Shown: positions 45,301 to 56,054 of the stretch, piece after piece
Numbering within the stretch: the stretch's first letter is position 1
Layout of the letters: each line of letters opens with the position of its first letter
Origin: Roridomyces roridus
Lineage: Eukaryota; Basidiomycota; Agaricomycetes; Agaricales; Mycenaceae
Direction: 5' to 3'
Length of the DNA stretch: 64,000 nt
NCBI GenBank assembly: GCA_029378245.1
Contig: JARKIF010000008.1
Span: 1,736,001-1,800,000, forward strand
Position numbers and translations under genes: made by a program
Notes under the pieces: generated by a model
The model's input: only the letters and a program-made list of their open reading frames with translations
Databases searched by the model: none
Told to the model about the DNA's origin: nothing

Positions 45301-46695
45301 GATTATCCAAGAGGCAAGCCATTGCATTATCCTGAACGACCATGAAAAACAAAAAAAGAGGCGTGGAATCATACACACCGTGAGAGATATATCCAAAACC
45401 GGTCGAACGACCTTGGATACCTTCCGAGGAAGGACCTGGACAGGTTGAGCGACCTTGTCGTAACCTGCTGCGTTGAGAATAATCAGAGGGAAGGAATGAG
45501 GTCGCATACCCAACTGCCCATTGTTCTGGCCCCAAGTGAATACTTCCGTTGCTGTCCAACACGCAGAACAGGTTTTGGCTGCAGCGATCCCTTTCACAAT
45601 CTCTTTCTTCAATGGTCCGTAAATCTTCCGCGGCACTGCCTGGATAGGCTCCTCGAGCTTGTTGGTCGTGATTGCAGAAGGTTCGACGATATAACCAAGC
45701 TGATGGAAGCGTGAAAGACCCCAGCTGAGCACTTCTCCTGCATTCGTCAACGCTAGGGTGTGATCCTGACCCAAGGCAACGGCAACGATAGTATGTGATA
45801 ATTGTGGGTGCGGAACGAGGCTGAACTGTGTGTGCTGCCCAGGCCCCAAGCTTAAGGGTTGTTAACAACCTAGGCAATGAAAAGATAAGGAACCATAATT
45901 ACCGCCCTCCACTACCAAATCCGCACATGCGTAGATTACTCTTGTTCTCGGAAGTCACGACAACTGAGCGACAATGTCAGGTGAACAGTCACGGCGATAT
46001 TACGGACTAGCCTGTATGAAGCTTGGACATTTGGATTTGGCGCGCCAGCAAGGGGGAGAAACGGGCCACAGAACTGGGCTCGGGCGCATGCTTCGGGATG
46101 ACGACTTGGTCGGGATACGTTCTATCTCCGCTGTCAACCAAACCTAGGGCGGCATTTCTGTTAATGCCCCAGGTGTACAATTCAGCATGTAGAGCGGGGG
46201 ATGGTGCAGTCCCGGGGACGGTAGAGTTGTATAGGTCAAAAGCGGTGTGACCTTCCAGGTCCTTGAGCGACGTGTCGATATCAGACCGCTGCAATAGCAA
46301 TAGCCTGTTTCTCTACGTCAACGCTTCGGATAGAAGGCAGAAGCAATGACGGACGCAGCAGCCAGGTTCCCGTGGTACAGTGCACGGTGAAGAGCCGTCC
46401 AATGGCTCTCCGCATCGCACAAATTGACGTTGATGGAGGGGTGCTTTAATAGAGCCCGGACGTATTCGATACCGTCCGGCGCGGTGCAAGCGAGCTGCAG
46501 GGCGGATCGACCGAGCCAGTCGAGGGCATTCACGTCGCAAGTCATGGCAGACTTGAGCGCGCTGGCACCTTTCCAGGACTTGCCAGCGCTGCTGCTGCTA
46601 ATGGCGGTATGTGAACCGCGCTCACCGCCCCCATCGAGCAGACGCTGGAACGCCTGGAGACCTTTGAGGTGGAAATGGGCATGGAGCAAGGTCAT
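42310..46695 (-). CDS. IBtk-like protein: ankyrin, RCC1 and two BTB domains
   Basis: The domain order matches animal IBtk, a substrate adaptor of cullin-3 ubiquitin ligase. From ATG 46695 (MTLLHAHFHLKGLQAFQRLL) come ankyrin repeats (NALDWLGRSALQLACTAPDG; AESHWTALHRALYHGNLAAA), then RCC1 blades (ELYTWGINRNAALGLVDSGD; GEVLSWGLSRFHQLGY; EVFTWGQNNGQLG). Two BTB folds follow (GADLMVHVSKRAFAAHRVIL; PDVILQLADREVHCHSTILR). The C-terminal part has a Pro/Ser-rich linker, an FLKWWAAEEQ helix and a basic tail (SSSSRRNKKGK). About six short introns are needed. Start choice is moderately sure; the gap to the divergent SNW1 start is 296 bp. Fungal function is inferred from domain layout only. Confidence 0.85.
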
Positions 46696-46991
46696 GCAGT
46701 GGCTGGGGGACTGGCGACCCGATTGAAGGAGCTGCGGCCCCTTCGATTAGATCGCTGGTCCAGATAGAGCTGCACTCGGTCTTGAAGACGAGTACAAGCT
46801 GGAGGCAAAGTTGGTCGGTGTCGAGGGAAGTCCAGATAATTTATAGAGGAGAAGGCGAAGGCAATAAGGATACAGAAAGCAGAGGGGATTCGGACGAACG
46901 TGCAAGATGACTGGAAGCCGAACTTGGATCACTCAGGCCTCGGGAGCGCGCTAACAGGCATCAACACCGCTTACCTTTCTCATTCTCCAGC

Positions 46992-48964
46992 ATGGCTGCC
47001 CTGGCTGCGTGCGTGTTTTGCCTCATTCGACAGCCTGGACTCTCTTCTGACATTACCCAGTCTTCTTCCGCAACCCGTCTTCAACCCCGTCCAAGAGGAC
47101 GAGTCGGAAATTACACGCCCATCGGCACCTTCACAATCACTCATTCCTCGTGCGACCATCCCCCCGTACGGTCAGAGGCGAGGATGGAAACCGAGCACTC
47201 CAGAGGACTTTGGTCCGTTCACCTCCTCTTACTTTGTGTCGGTCGGAACTGAGATGCTTTCATTCAGCTGACGGTGGCTCATATCCCGAATGTCACGTCG
47301 CACAATATCCTTTGGAGATGGGCAAGAAGAAGGTGCGTACTCTGGAAAGACTTCGCTACATTCCTTCAATGCAACGGGCAGGGCTCCTCTGGAAACACAT
47401 TGGCATTGCAAGTGGACAGCGAAGGGAATGTGCGATACGATGCCATTGCGCACCAGGGCCAGCGGCCAGACAAGATCATCCAATCTCAGTTCAAAGACCT
47501 CGTTCCGCTTCTCCACCGTAAAGATCTCACGGACGAGGATCGGACTATGGAGCGGCCTTCAGAGGACGAAGTGCAGGACACCGCCGAGAAAACACGCGCC
47601 GCCCTCGAGAAGCTGGTCACCGGAAAGATCAAGGCGGCCCAGCCAAAGCACATTCCCGACAGCACCGCGCATACCTCTTTCATTAGATATACGCCGGGGC
47701 AGCAAAACGGCCAAGACGGCTTGAAGCAGCGGATAATCAAAATGTCGACGGTTGTGGAAGATCCCATGGAACCTCCACGATTCAAGCACAAGAAAATTCC
47801 CCGTGGTCCGCCGAGCCCTCCCCCTCCCGTTCTCCGGAGTCCTCCCCGAAAAGCCACCGCAGCGGAGCAGAAGGAATGGATGATTCCGCCGTGTATCTCA
47901 AATTGGAAGAACAACAAGGGTTTCACCATTCCTCTGGACAAGCGACTGGCGGCCGATGGACGAGGTCTTCAGGATGTGAGTTGTTTTGCAAAACTTTCTC
48001 CGATATTTGACTAAGATGCCCAGGTGCACATCAACGACAACTTTGCGAAATTCTCAGAAGCTCTGTTCGTCGCCGATCGGCATGCTCGTGAAGAAGTGCG
48101 ACAACGTTCTCTCATGCAGCAAAAGTTGGCGCAGAAGGAGAAGGCGTCCAAGGAGGAGAACCTCCGCATGATGGCCCAACGTGCTCGCGAGGAACGCAGC
48201 GGTATCGCGCCGAAGCCTACCGCTGCGACTCAAGCAGCTCTGAAATCCACGCTTGCCGACTATGGTAGTGATAGTGGCAGCGGGTCGGAGGATGAAGGTA
48301 GCGAGGAGGACGAGGAGGCGGCCAAGATCCGCGATGACATGCGAAAGGAGAAGAGGCGCGAACGTGAGCGTGAGATGCGTATGAACAACATGGGTACGGA
48401 GCAACGTGCGAAGCAACTCGCACGGCAACAGAACCGCGACATTTCCGAGAAGGTCGCGCTCGGTCTGGCCAAGCCGACGATGTCGAAGGAGTCGATGTTG
48501 GATTCACGCCTGTTCAACCAGGAATCACTTTCTGGCAACTTTGCGGACGAAGACTCGTACAACCTTTATGACCGACCGCTGTTCCACGGGTCTACGGCTG
48601 CCGCCGCTATATACAAGGCCCGGGGTAATATCCCCGAGGGCAACGAGGACTCGTTCGGCGGTGGCACTGATGAGGGTATCGGCAAGGCCTTGGACAACGA
48701 CCGATTCGGGCTGGGACAAGCCCAGATCGGGTTCGAGGGTGCGGCAGATCAGGAGGTTCGGGAAGGTCCTGTCCAGTTCGAGAAGGACACCAGCGATGTC
48801 TTTGGTCTCAATCAATTCTTGGACGAGGCCAAGACGGGCAAAAAGCGGGGCTTGGATACCAGCGGGTGCGTTCCTCTGTTCTTTTTTAATACCAACTCTG
48901 AGAGGTTTCCAGTGGTGGATCACGAAAGCGACAACAGCTGGAGAAGGCCACGGAGCGGGAGTAG
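46992..48964 (+). CDS. PRP45: SNW/SKIP-domain splicing factor Prp45/SNW1
   Basis: A component of the activated spliceosome and, in animals, a transcription coregulator. Exon 1 (ATGGCTGCCCTGGCTGC) joins through a 52-nt intron to give MAALAALLPQPVFNP. The family core follows: PPYGQRRGWKPSTPEDF, DGGSYPECHVAQYPL, VRYDAIAHQGQRPDK, and the name-giving SNW motif in CISNWKNNKGFTIPLDKRLA. Later parts are a charged helical region with an acidic patch (GSEDEGSEEDEEAAKI), SYNLYDRPLFHGS and a short last exon ending LEKATERE. All introns are phase-consistent, with stop TAG 48962-48964. Confidence 0.93.
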
Positions 48965-49166
48965 GTTTTGTCGTTACATTATCATCTGTATCTTTAGTTG
49001 CGAACGCGGTTTGTGTAATAAGCAACGAGCTATGGACAGTACAAGAAAGTGCACAACATCTACGAGGGTACGGTACAAGATGGTAGAAGATACAGCGAAT
49101 GACGAACAGATACAGCATACATACACAAAAAATAAGAGCCGCGAGTCGGTATGCCCACAAAAGATA

Positions 49167-50861
49167 TCACGGCTGGGGAACCACAAAATTGCGGTACAAC
49201 GGGGGGAGTACGTCGGGATGTGGGCGTCGTCGTGGAAGTGACGGAAAGATGCCCAACGTTTTGGAGACGGTGCGCAAGTAAAATGCCAACAGACGTCTTT
49301 CATAGGATAGCAAAGCCGAACCGTCAATGTCTTGCCATGATTCTGGGTCAGTCAACGCCACCGGCGTCCCCGTGGACACTTGAAAGTCGGGCCAATCCTG
49401 GAGTAGATTCGCGAATTGGAATATCCAAGCACGGCGTTGATGGATATCGCCCTCCAAGGGAGCGGCGCCAAACGACGTGTCCCATGAGTTGCGAAATATG
49501 CTACGCCGCGCCTGGATGCGGTTGAGCAGTTGCTGCGGGGACCACAACAGTACATCCAACACGATGTCGTCCGTCTGCTCAAACTGCAGCTTGGCGCGCG
49601 CAAGTTCCACGTCTACGCAGAGCAGCGCCTGGAGCGACTCGGATTCAAAGTCGACACCCTGCACGGGAGTCCCACCCGCGCGCAAGGGTCGTAGCTGCAG
49701 CAGAACGACGGGTTTGATTCGAGGTGCTCCGCAGTCGCAGATGGTTTCTCCGTCGCCGTACGCCCTTTTCGTGTCAACGTGCCCCGACCTTTTGTTGTGC
49801 AGCTTTAGCTCCCATTCTTGCGTTGTCCAGCTCGTGTGCACGGGTGCACCGGATGTGAGCTGCCGGAAAAGATATGAGCGGGTTGCGAACCAGAGGTAGT
49901 AACTTTGGGCCTTGCAATTTAATCATACACGTTCAAGTTGAATAAACACAAGGATCATTCACCTGCATGAGTGGGCGCCGGCAAAAACAGAAAGAGGTGG
50001 GATGACAGAACGAGGTTGTGGCTTGAGTGAGTGGGTGATTTCCACGTCTGCGAGTGCGAGTGCCCAATTCTCCAACGCAGGAGGGGCGGTGTAAGGTTCT
50101 CCGTGACAGACGTTTGGAGAGGAAGCGGCGGGGACGATGACTCGGCCCAAGTTGGAAGGACTGGAGGTATCGGAAGGGAAGCAAGGATGTGCAAAGGACG
50201 GCGAATAGGTATCCACGCTAAGTCGAGGTCTCTTGGATATTCGAATTTGGCCCTTCGCGTCGGCTTGTTGGAAATTAGACCGAGGTGGAATTTTCGAGGC
50301 ATTCTAACGCTTACCATCCTGCGTTCGGCAACCATTTTGGCCTGCTAGCTCCTGCTTTAGCCAGTCGATCTGAGCCGAGTCTTGGTCTCGCTGGTAAACG
50401 TTTTCTCGCCGCTGCCACTGTAGCATGCCCAGGACCTCCTGTGGAGTTAATCTTGGAGGAGGGACGTCAGCTGAATGTGACTTGAGTCCTTGCACTATGT
50501 CGCCCCATTCTTGACCGAAAGAGAGGTGACCTTGGCCCTGCGACTCGGAATAATGGATACCTGCTTGACGAAGCGTGTGCTCCATAGTCTCGAGGTCCTT
50601 CCTGGCCTGCAGATGGTTTCGTCGTATTTTGAGGGGCAACTGGTATTGGACACACACTTTCGCATTTATGGCTTGGTTTTCGGCATGTATCGCGTTTGCC
50701 GCCTCACGAAAGCGAAAAAATTGGTCGCTCAGCTGCTCAAGCTGCTGATGGGCTTGTTCGGACGCATCAGCGCGCTCCTCCTCGATCAAAACAGCGAGCT
50801 GGTCGATGGCCGTGTCTTGAAAGCCAGTTGTTACGGCGGCACCGGGGTCTGGGGCGGCCAT
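49167..50861 (-). CDS. Coiled-coil protein of unknown function
   Basis: Four exons from ATG 50861 give about 510 residues. The N-terminal third (MAAPDPGAAVTTGFQDTAID, then long Glu/Gln-rich helices) is a probable coiled coil. Two introns of 51 nt each are multiples of three: one near 50595-50645, and one near 50263-50313 with an in-frame TAG. The middle reads RPRLSVDTYSPSFAHP and a third intron joins AHSC to SYYLWFATRSYLFRQ. The C-terminal domain contains CDCGAPRIKPVVLLQLRPL and ends YRNFVVPQP. No family is recognised. The gene stop lies 203 bp from the converging SNW1 stop. Confidence 0.65.
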
Positions 50862-50930
50862 AAGAGCTGGTAGAAGACTCCAGAAGAAAGAGGCAAAAGT
50901 TTTACGTAGGGATCATCAGCGAACGAAGTT

Positions 50931-52269
50931 CTAAGTACTAATTTCGTCAAACACCTTCAAAGCATCCTTGGCCCGATTATCCCAAGCAACCTTGGTGGTT
51001 GGGTCGACGATCTGCCATCCCTGCAAATCTCCTCGCCACCGCTTCTCTTTTTTCAGCCGCTCCGCTCGCAGTTCCACCTCGGTCGGAGGCGGATTCTGCA
51101 CCTCATCCTTCGTAGGTTCCCTCGTAGCTCGGGAAAGAGCCCGCGCCGTTTCGAGCTTCTTCTGCAACTCTGTGTAATATTTTTCGCGTGCCTTTTCAGT
51201 TTCTGCCGGAAGCTTGGACAGCGACTTTTGCAGGTAGGCTTCGCACTCGACATCGAAATCGAGGTCCGAGGTTCCCTCCGCTTTCGGGGGCGTCGTGATG
51301 TCAGAGAACAGAGGCTCCGGTGCATCGTCTGGTGGTGGTTTGAATGGCCGCGTCTGATTCAGGACAAGTCGGTAGCCGGCTTCTGCCCCAGCACGTACGT
51401 CGTGGCGCCGGTTAAAGAATTGCCAAATCATAAGTGGTATTTTGGTGAAACCAATGATGTCCGTGAATGGGACCAATAGAAGGGGAGGAAGAGGTGGGAT
51501 TGATGGTAGAGGCGTCGAGAACTCGGGCGTCGTCGTAGGTGGTGGTGACGGCACCGGACGAAGTTCATCGTCCTCTTCATCGAAGCGACCATCGTTTTCC
51601 AGCTCCTGGGCAAGGACTTCTTCAGCGTCGACTTTGTCCATAGGCTCCGTCCATCCTCGTTTCAGCCCGGCCATGAATTCTTTGAATGTCGGCCGACCAA
51701 TGATGATAATTCCTCCAGCAAGCTCCGACTTGCGTTCCTCTTCAGGAGGCTGATACGTCGGAAGCTGCTTGTAGACCTCTGCTCGAGAGTCTACCCCAGC
51801 ATCTAATCGCCGCTGCGATTTTATGTCTTCCGCAACTCGAGTCGCGATATCGCCGAGTCTTTTGCCAGTAATCATGTCGTAGTCTATGGCCGCAGCGACA
51901 AGGATTGGCTGAATATCAATGAGCAGGGCGAGAGCATGGAGCAAAGGCCCCGACCTTGACGTACTTGCGAAAGTACTTGAGGGTTTGGTCGTGGTCCTCA
52001 TCTCCCGGCCATTTGCCCCCATAGACGGTGACTTTTCGCGGACGATAGAGGGATTCGACTGGTTCCTCCGCGAGGTCCTGGACCATCTCAACGTACTTGC
52101 GCCGGATGACCTTGCATTGCCTGCGGTCGTAGATGTACAGACCAGCGACCGACGAGGTGACCGAGAGGAAAATGAGCCAATTTCTTGAAGGCAATTTTGG
52201 CCGTTTATCAAGCCATGAAGGAGGGATGCCAGTGTGGCGAAGAGCTGCCTTCAGGCCAGCAGCATTCAT
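50931..52269 (-). CDS. TIM54: Mitochondrial inner-membrane translocase subunit Tim54
   Basis: Tim54 belongs to the TIM22 complex, which inserts carrier proteins into the inner membrane. The start at 52269 reads MNAAGLKAALRHTGIPPSWL, followed by the family signature KRPKLPSRNWLIFLSVTSSV, which includes the single membrane span. One intron (about 51911-51956) joins KYFRKYVK to PILVAAAIDYDMITGKRL. Later landmarks are GGIIIIGRPTFKEFMAGLKR, an acidic loop, IPLMIWQFFNRRHDVR and the end VAWDNRAKDALKVFDEIS. The stop TAG is at 50931. It is divergent from WC-2, 258 bp apart. Confidence 0.9.
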
Positions 52270-52527
52270 CACTGCGTTCGCTCGACCTGTTCACTCTCTG
52301 TATTTCTCCCTCAATTTCGACGGGAATTGGTTTCGGGTGGGCGAGAGATATGGTCGGAATGAGGAACGCGACGGAAAAGTTTCGGTTTGCGGCTGATGGC
52401 AATCAGTGATGGCCAGACGCGTTCTCGCATCCTTGCATATCGACGACATCCTACCCCACTCAAAGAGGAGATACCACAGTCTGACTGTGGGAGACTAATC
52501 CTTGCAGTGCACCAATACATCCTTACC

Positions 52528-53695
52528 ATGGCGTCCGACTCTCTCCCCCCGCTCACCAACAACACTGTAGCGGGCTTCGAGTTTGGCAAACGCAAACGCT
52601 GGGCGGACTTGGTGGTAAATGAGCTCGTAGACGTCCTCCTCCTCGTTCTCTCGTCTACAGGCAAGATTCTCTTCTGCGGCGCCGGCCTTCAAACTCTCCT
52701 GGGCTGGAAAAACACTGACTTGATCGACTTTGACTTTATCGACCTCCTCAACGGTGCGTTAAAGTTCCTCAGGCCTTGATCCGTCTGCACAGAACGTCTG
52801 TGTACAGCCAGCGACAAGGAAGGCTTCAAGAATGCCTTCAAAATATCCTTAGTGACGGGGAGTCCAATGCCATCGTGCTATGTTCGAATCCGCAGCGCGT
52901 CATCAACAATATCCAGCTTGGCCCCACCGGCTTGTGAAGAGCCGCTCTTCGAGCTGAATGGCCGCCCCCAAATGATCGAGGCCCACGACAACGCCGCTGT
53001 GCCCATGCAGGTCTTCTTTGCGATGGCAAAGCCCCATCCGGTCAAAACGGTAGAGATGTACGTTTGCCCTCTCCCATCGGCCGTAACCTGATGTTTTGCC
53101 TCGAAAGGCTAGATACTTTCATTGATCTCCAGGAGGAAAGCGAACGACTCCAGGCCCGGGTCGCAGAGCTCAGAGCTCGTGCTCCACGTCCCTCTGCCGC
53201 TTCCCCTGCTTCATCCTCCACATCCAACTCGATGTACGCTACAACGTCAATGGTGCCTACAGGCACCTCTCATATTCTTCACGCCTACGATACCGGCCTT
53301 GGCGATGATTCGGACTTGCGTAATCAGCCTATTCCCGGATCCGCCGGTCATCTCGAGAGTTCGGGAAAGAATGGGCCAGACGACGAAGACGGTGCGGGCA
53401 GGAAGAAGAAGGTGACTTCAATAACCTTCTTCGCTTCTTGCGTTTACTGAATTCCCATAGGCTCAGAAAAAGGGTGCTCCGACGACGGAGCAATATGTAT
53501 GCGTAACCTGCGGCCGCACAGAGTCGCCCGAGTGGCGCAAGGTGATACATATGCAACTACGTCAATGCGAGATGTTGGCAACTGAACTACACTCAGGGAC
53601 CCTCTGGGCCTAAAACTCTTTGTAATGCCTGCGGGCTACGGTGGGCAAAACAGTCCAAAGTCCACAAAATGCCGGAAGAGGCACCGATGTACTAG
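52528..53695 (+). CDS. wc-2: White Collar-2-type PAS / GATA zinc-finger light regulator
   Basis: WC-2 pairs with the photoreceptor WC-1 and binds light-response promoters through its GATA finger. The start [19 protein letters not shown] leads to a PAS domain ([36 protein letters not shown]). A coiled segment follows ([20 protein letters not shown]), then a Ser-rich linker. The C-terminal zinc finger has C-x2-C-x18-C-x2-C spacing ([34 protein letters not shown]). About five short introns keep one frame to TAG 53693-53695. An in-frame ATG at 52399 would extend it by 43 residues. WC-1 is not in this window. Confidence 0.9.
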
Positions 53696-54236
53696 TAGCT
53701 TTATCTTGGGACGGACTATGTTGTAGATGTACCTTTCTATTATTTGCGCTCTCTCTCAAGCCCCGGAAGAAATTCCACCAGTGAAATATATATCGTTGCT
53801 CTATTGTTTACACGTACAGCGTGGATGATATCACAGTCGATTCTGGGTATGCGTCGGACCAATGCAGAGTGGAGAAAAGAGTGGAAAAGAAAATTAAGTA
53901 CTAGTTGTGGACATAGGGAGAAGGAGAAGGGAACGTGAGATGGCATGAGTGGCTAAGGATACTTTGTGTGGTATAGAAGCAGGCGCCGAGAGATACGATA
54001 CGTGTGTAGTGTGGTGTCGAAGGAGTGATGTGTGGTGATGCTGCGTGTCCATTGTCGCTGCCCTGCTGTAGATTGGAAAAGACGGAAGCGAAGAGTAAAC
54101 AAGAACACACACCAGCATGAATGAAACAAGAATCCAAGTTGCCCGAAGCAAATAAATCTAGAATATGCCGGGGTGCCTGGAAGGGCAGCCCAGCAGGACG
54201 GGACCAATCCAGCGGGAGGAGTCGAGTCCCACGACA
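53696..54236. other. Convergent intergenic region of 541 bp
   Basis: This lies between the stops of WC-2 and LIS1. Short frames occur on both strands but have no splice support, and composition is A+T-richer than the genes around it. I see no repeat, tRNA or protein-coding signal. Confidence 0.6.
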
Positions 54237-55853
54237 TCAAGGAAGCCAAATCTTGATAGTCTGGTCGACACTTCCCGTCGCAACGACGTTCACCAGTTTC
54301 TCGTCCCCTGAGGGCGCGTCACTGGGCCCCGCATCACCATTCACCTTCACCGCATCGCCGCCCTTGCCACCAGAAACCACTTGCCGGCCCCATGCTAACG
54401 TCTGCACAAAATGACCATGCGCCTCGACGGTCTTGATGCAGCGACCCGTATTCAGTTCCCACACTCGTATCGTCTTGTCGTCTGACGCGGAGAGAAGGTA
54501 CTTTCCTGACGGGTGGAAGGCTAGGGCGCGGACCCAATTATCATGGCCCGGTAGATTCTTGAGCAATTGGCCGCTTGCGGTATCCCAGAGTTTGATCGTC
54601 TTGTCGCGAGCACCAGTGGCAACGTACGCACCCGGTCGCTTCGAACGATCTGTGTTCTAGAGATGAACTGTCAGCACGGGAAAACGAAAAAAGAGAAAAA
54701 AAAAGTACTGGTATGCCTGCGAGCTCCCGAATAGCGGCGTAAGCTGCCGGAGGCGCAAAAGCGACAACTTCCACCGCATTCTCGTGACCTCGTAACTCCA
54801 TCTTGGATTCACCTGTTGAGGGGTCCCAGATACGGGCAGTCTGGAGTCTAGTTGAGAGAGACAACAGGTAGCAGCATGAGAATTCATACGTGGTCGTTTG
54901 AAGCGCTTGCAAGCAGCTTTCCGTCGTCCGAGGGCGTTACACAGCGCACCCATTCTGCATGCCCCGATATCGTGCGGATAAGATGTCTGCTTGTAATTGA
55001 TACAAGAAGGACGGTAACCGCAAGGAAACTCACGTTGACGCGACATCGAACATGCGGATGGTTCTATCTCGACTTGCGCTGACGATGAACTGGTCGCCGG
55101 GCATAAATCTAACGGAGGACACGGAGTGTTCGTGCCCAGGGAATGTCTTGGTGTTCTTCCACTCGTTTTGTGTGTCCCATATCTTAATAAAAAGATCCGT
55201 TGAGCATGTTACTGACCCAGGGGTGAGTCTACAAGGCTTCGGATCGGATTCAAGACACACCCAACAGCAGACCCTTGTGGTCAAAATCAACGTCCATGAC
55301 GGCTTTCGTGTGCCCTTTGAGCGTGCGCTCAAACTCGCCAGTTTCCCAATCCCATATCTTGACGGTTGCATCCTCGCTGGCGGACGCGAGTATCGAGTAT
55401 TGGGGATGAAATGCAACCCGCGTGATGGGCGACCGATGGCCTGTTAGGACATGTGCAGCAGGCGCGCGTGGTACCCAGTCCGACTGGGATGCCGCGCGTT
55501 TTGCCGGGGCCTGCGACAGTTCCTCTTGAAGCGCCGAGTTTCGATTCTCGAGGTCCATTATCTGGTCCCGCTGCTCAACGGAATCCTCGAACTGCAAAAG
55601 CAGACGCACCTTCTTCTGTAGTCGGATGACGCTCGTCCATTTCTTCTCCAACAACCCAGTATACTTTGCTTTTGGATCTGGCGTGTATTCCGTAGCTGCG
55701 TCTTGTTTGAGAGCGTTATAGGCGGCCGTGAAGTTGTTGGCATAGAGATAATCCAGCATGGATTTATGCCTGGAAAACAGCGTCAGAGAGCGGCTTGGAC
55801 GGATGTAGGAGCACGCACAGGTCCTCCTTCTGCCTGTCCGATAGCAACGACAT
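54237..55853 (-). CDS. PAC1: Dynein regulator LIS1 / NudF / Pac1
   Basis: LIS1 holds dynein for nuclear migration and spindle positioning along microtubules. ATG 55853 gives [20 protein letters not shown], the LisH dimerisation motif, then a coiled coil ([20 protein letters not shown]). Seven WD40 repeats follow, for example [91 protein letters not shown] and [12 protein letters not shown]. The end is [16 protein letters not shown] 3-nt-phased insertion within the last-but-one blades ([18 protein letters not shown]) is fungal-like. Five introns are clear, and length (about 430) fits the family. Confidence 0.94.
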
Positions 55854-56054
55854 GGTTGTTGCTCCGTGTGGCTCGTCAAGACGCAAGATGGAGGGAAGCC
55901 CGATGGGACCAGACTAAAGCGGACAAAAACACTGACGATGCCCTGTTGCCGTCGGAGGTGGATGGAGGACGGCCCAGGCGTTCTCAGGTGAAGGTTCGAT
56001 TCAGAGAAACTCCAATCAGGCAACTTTGATCAGCCCATCATCGCGTTCAGAGCC

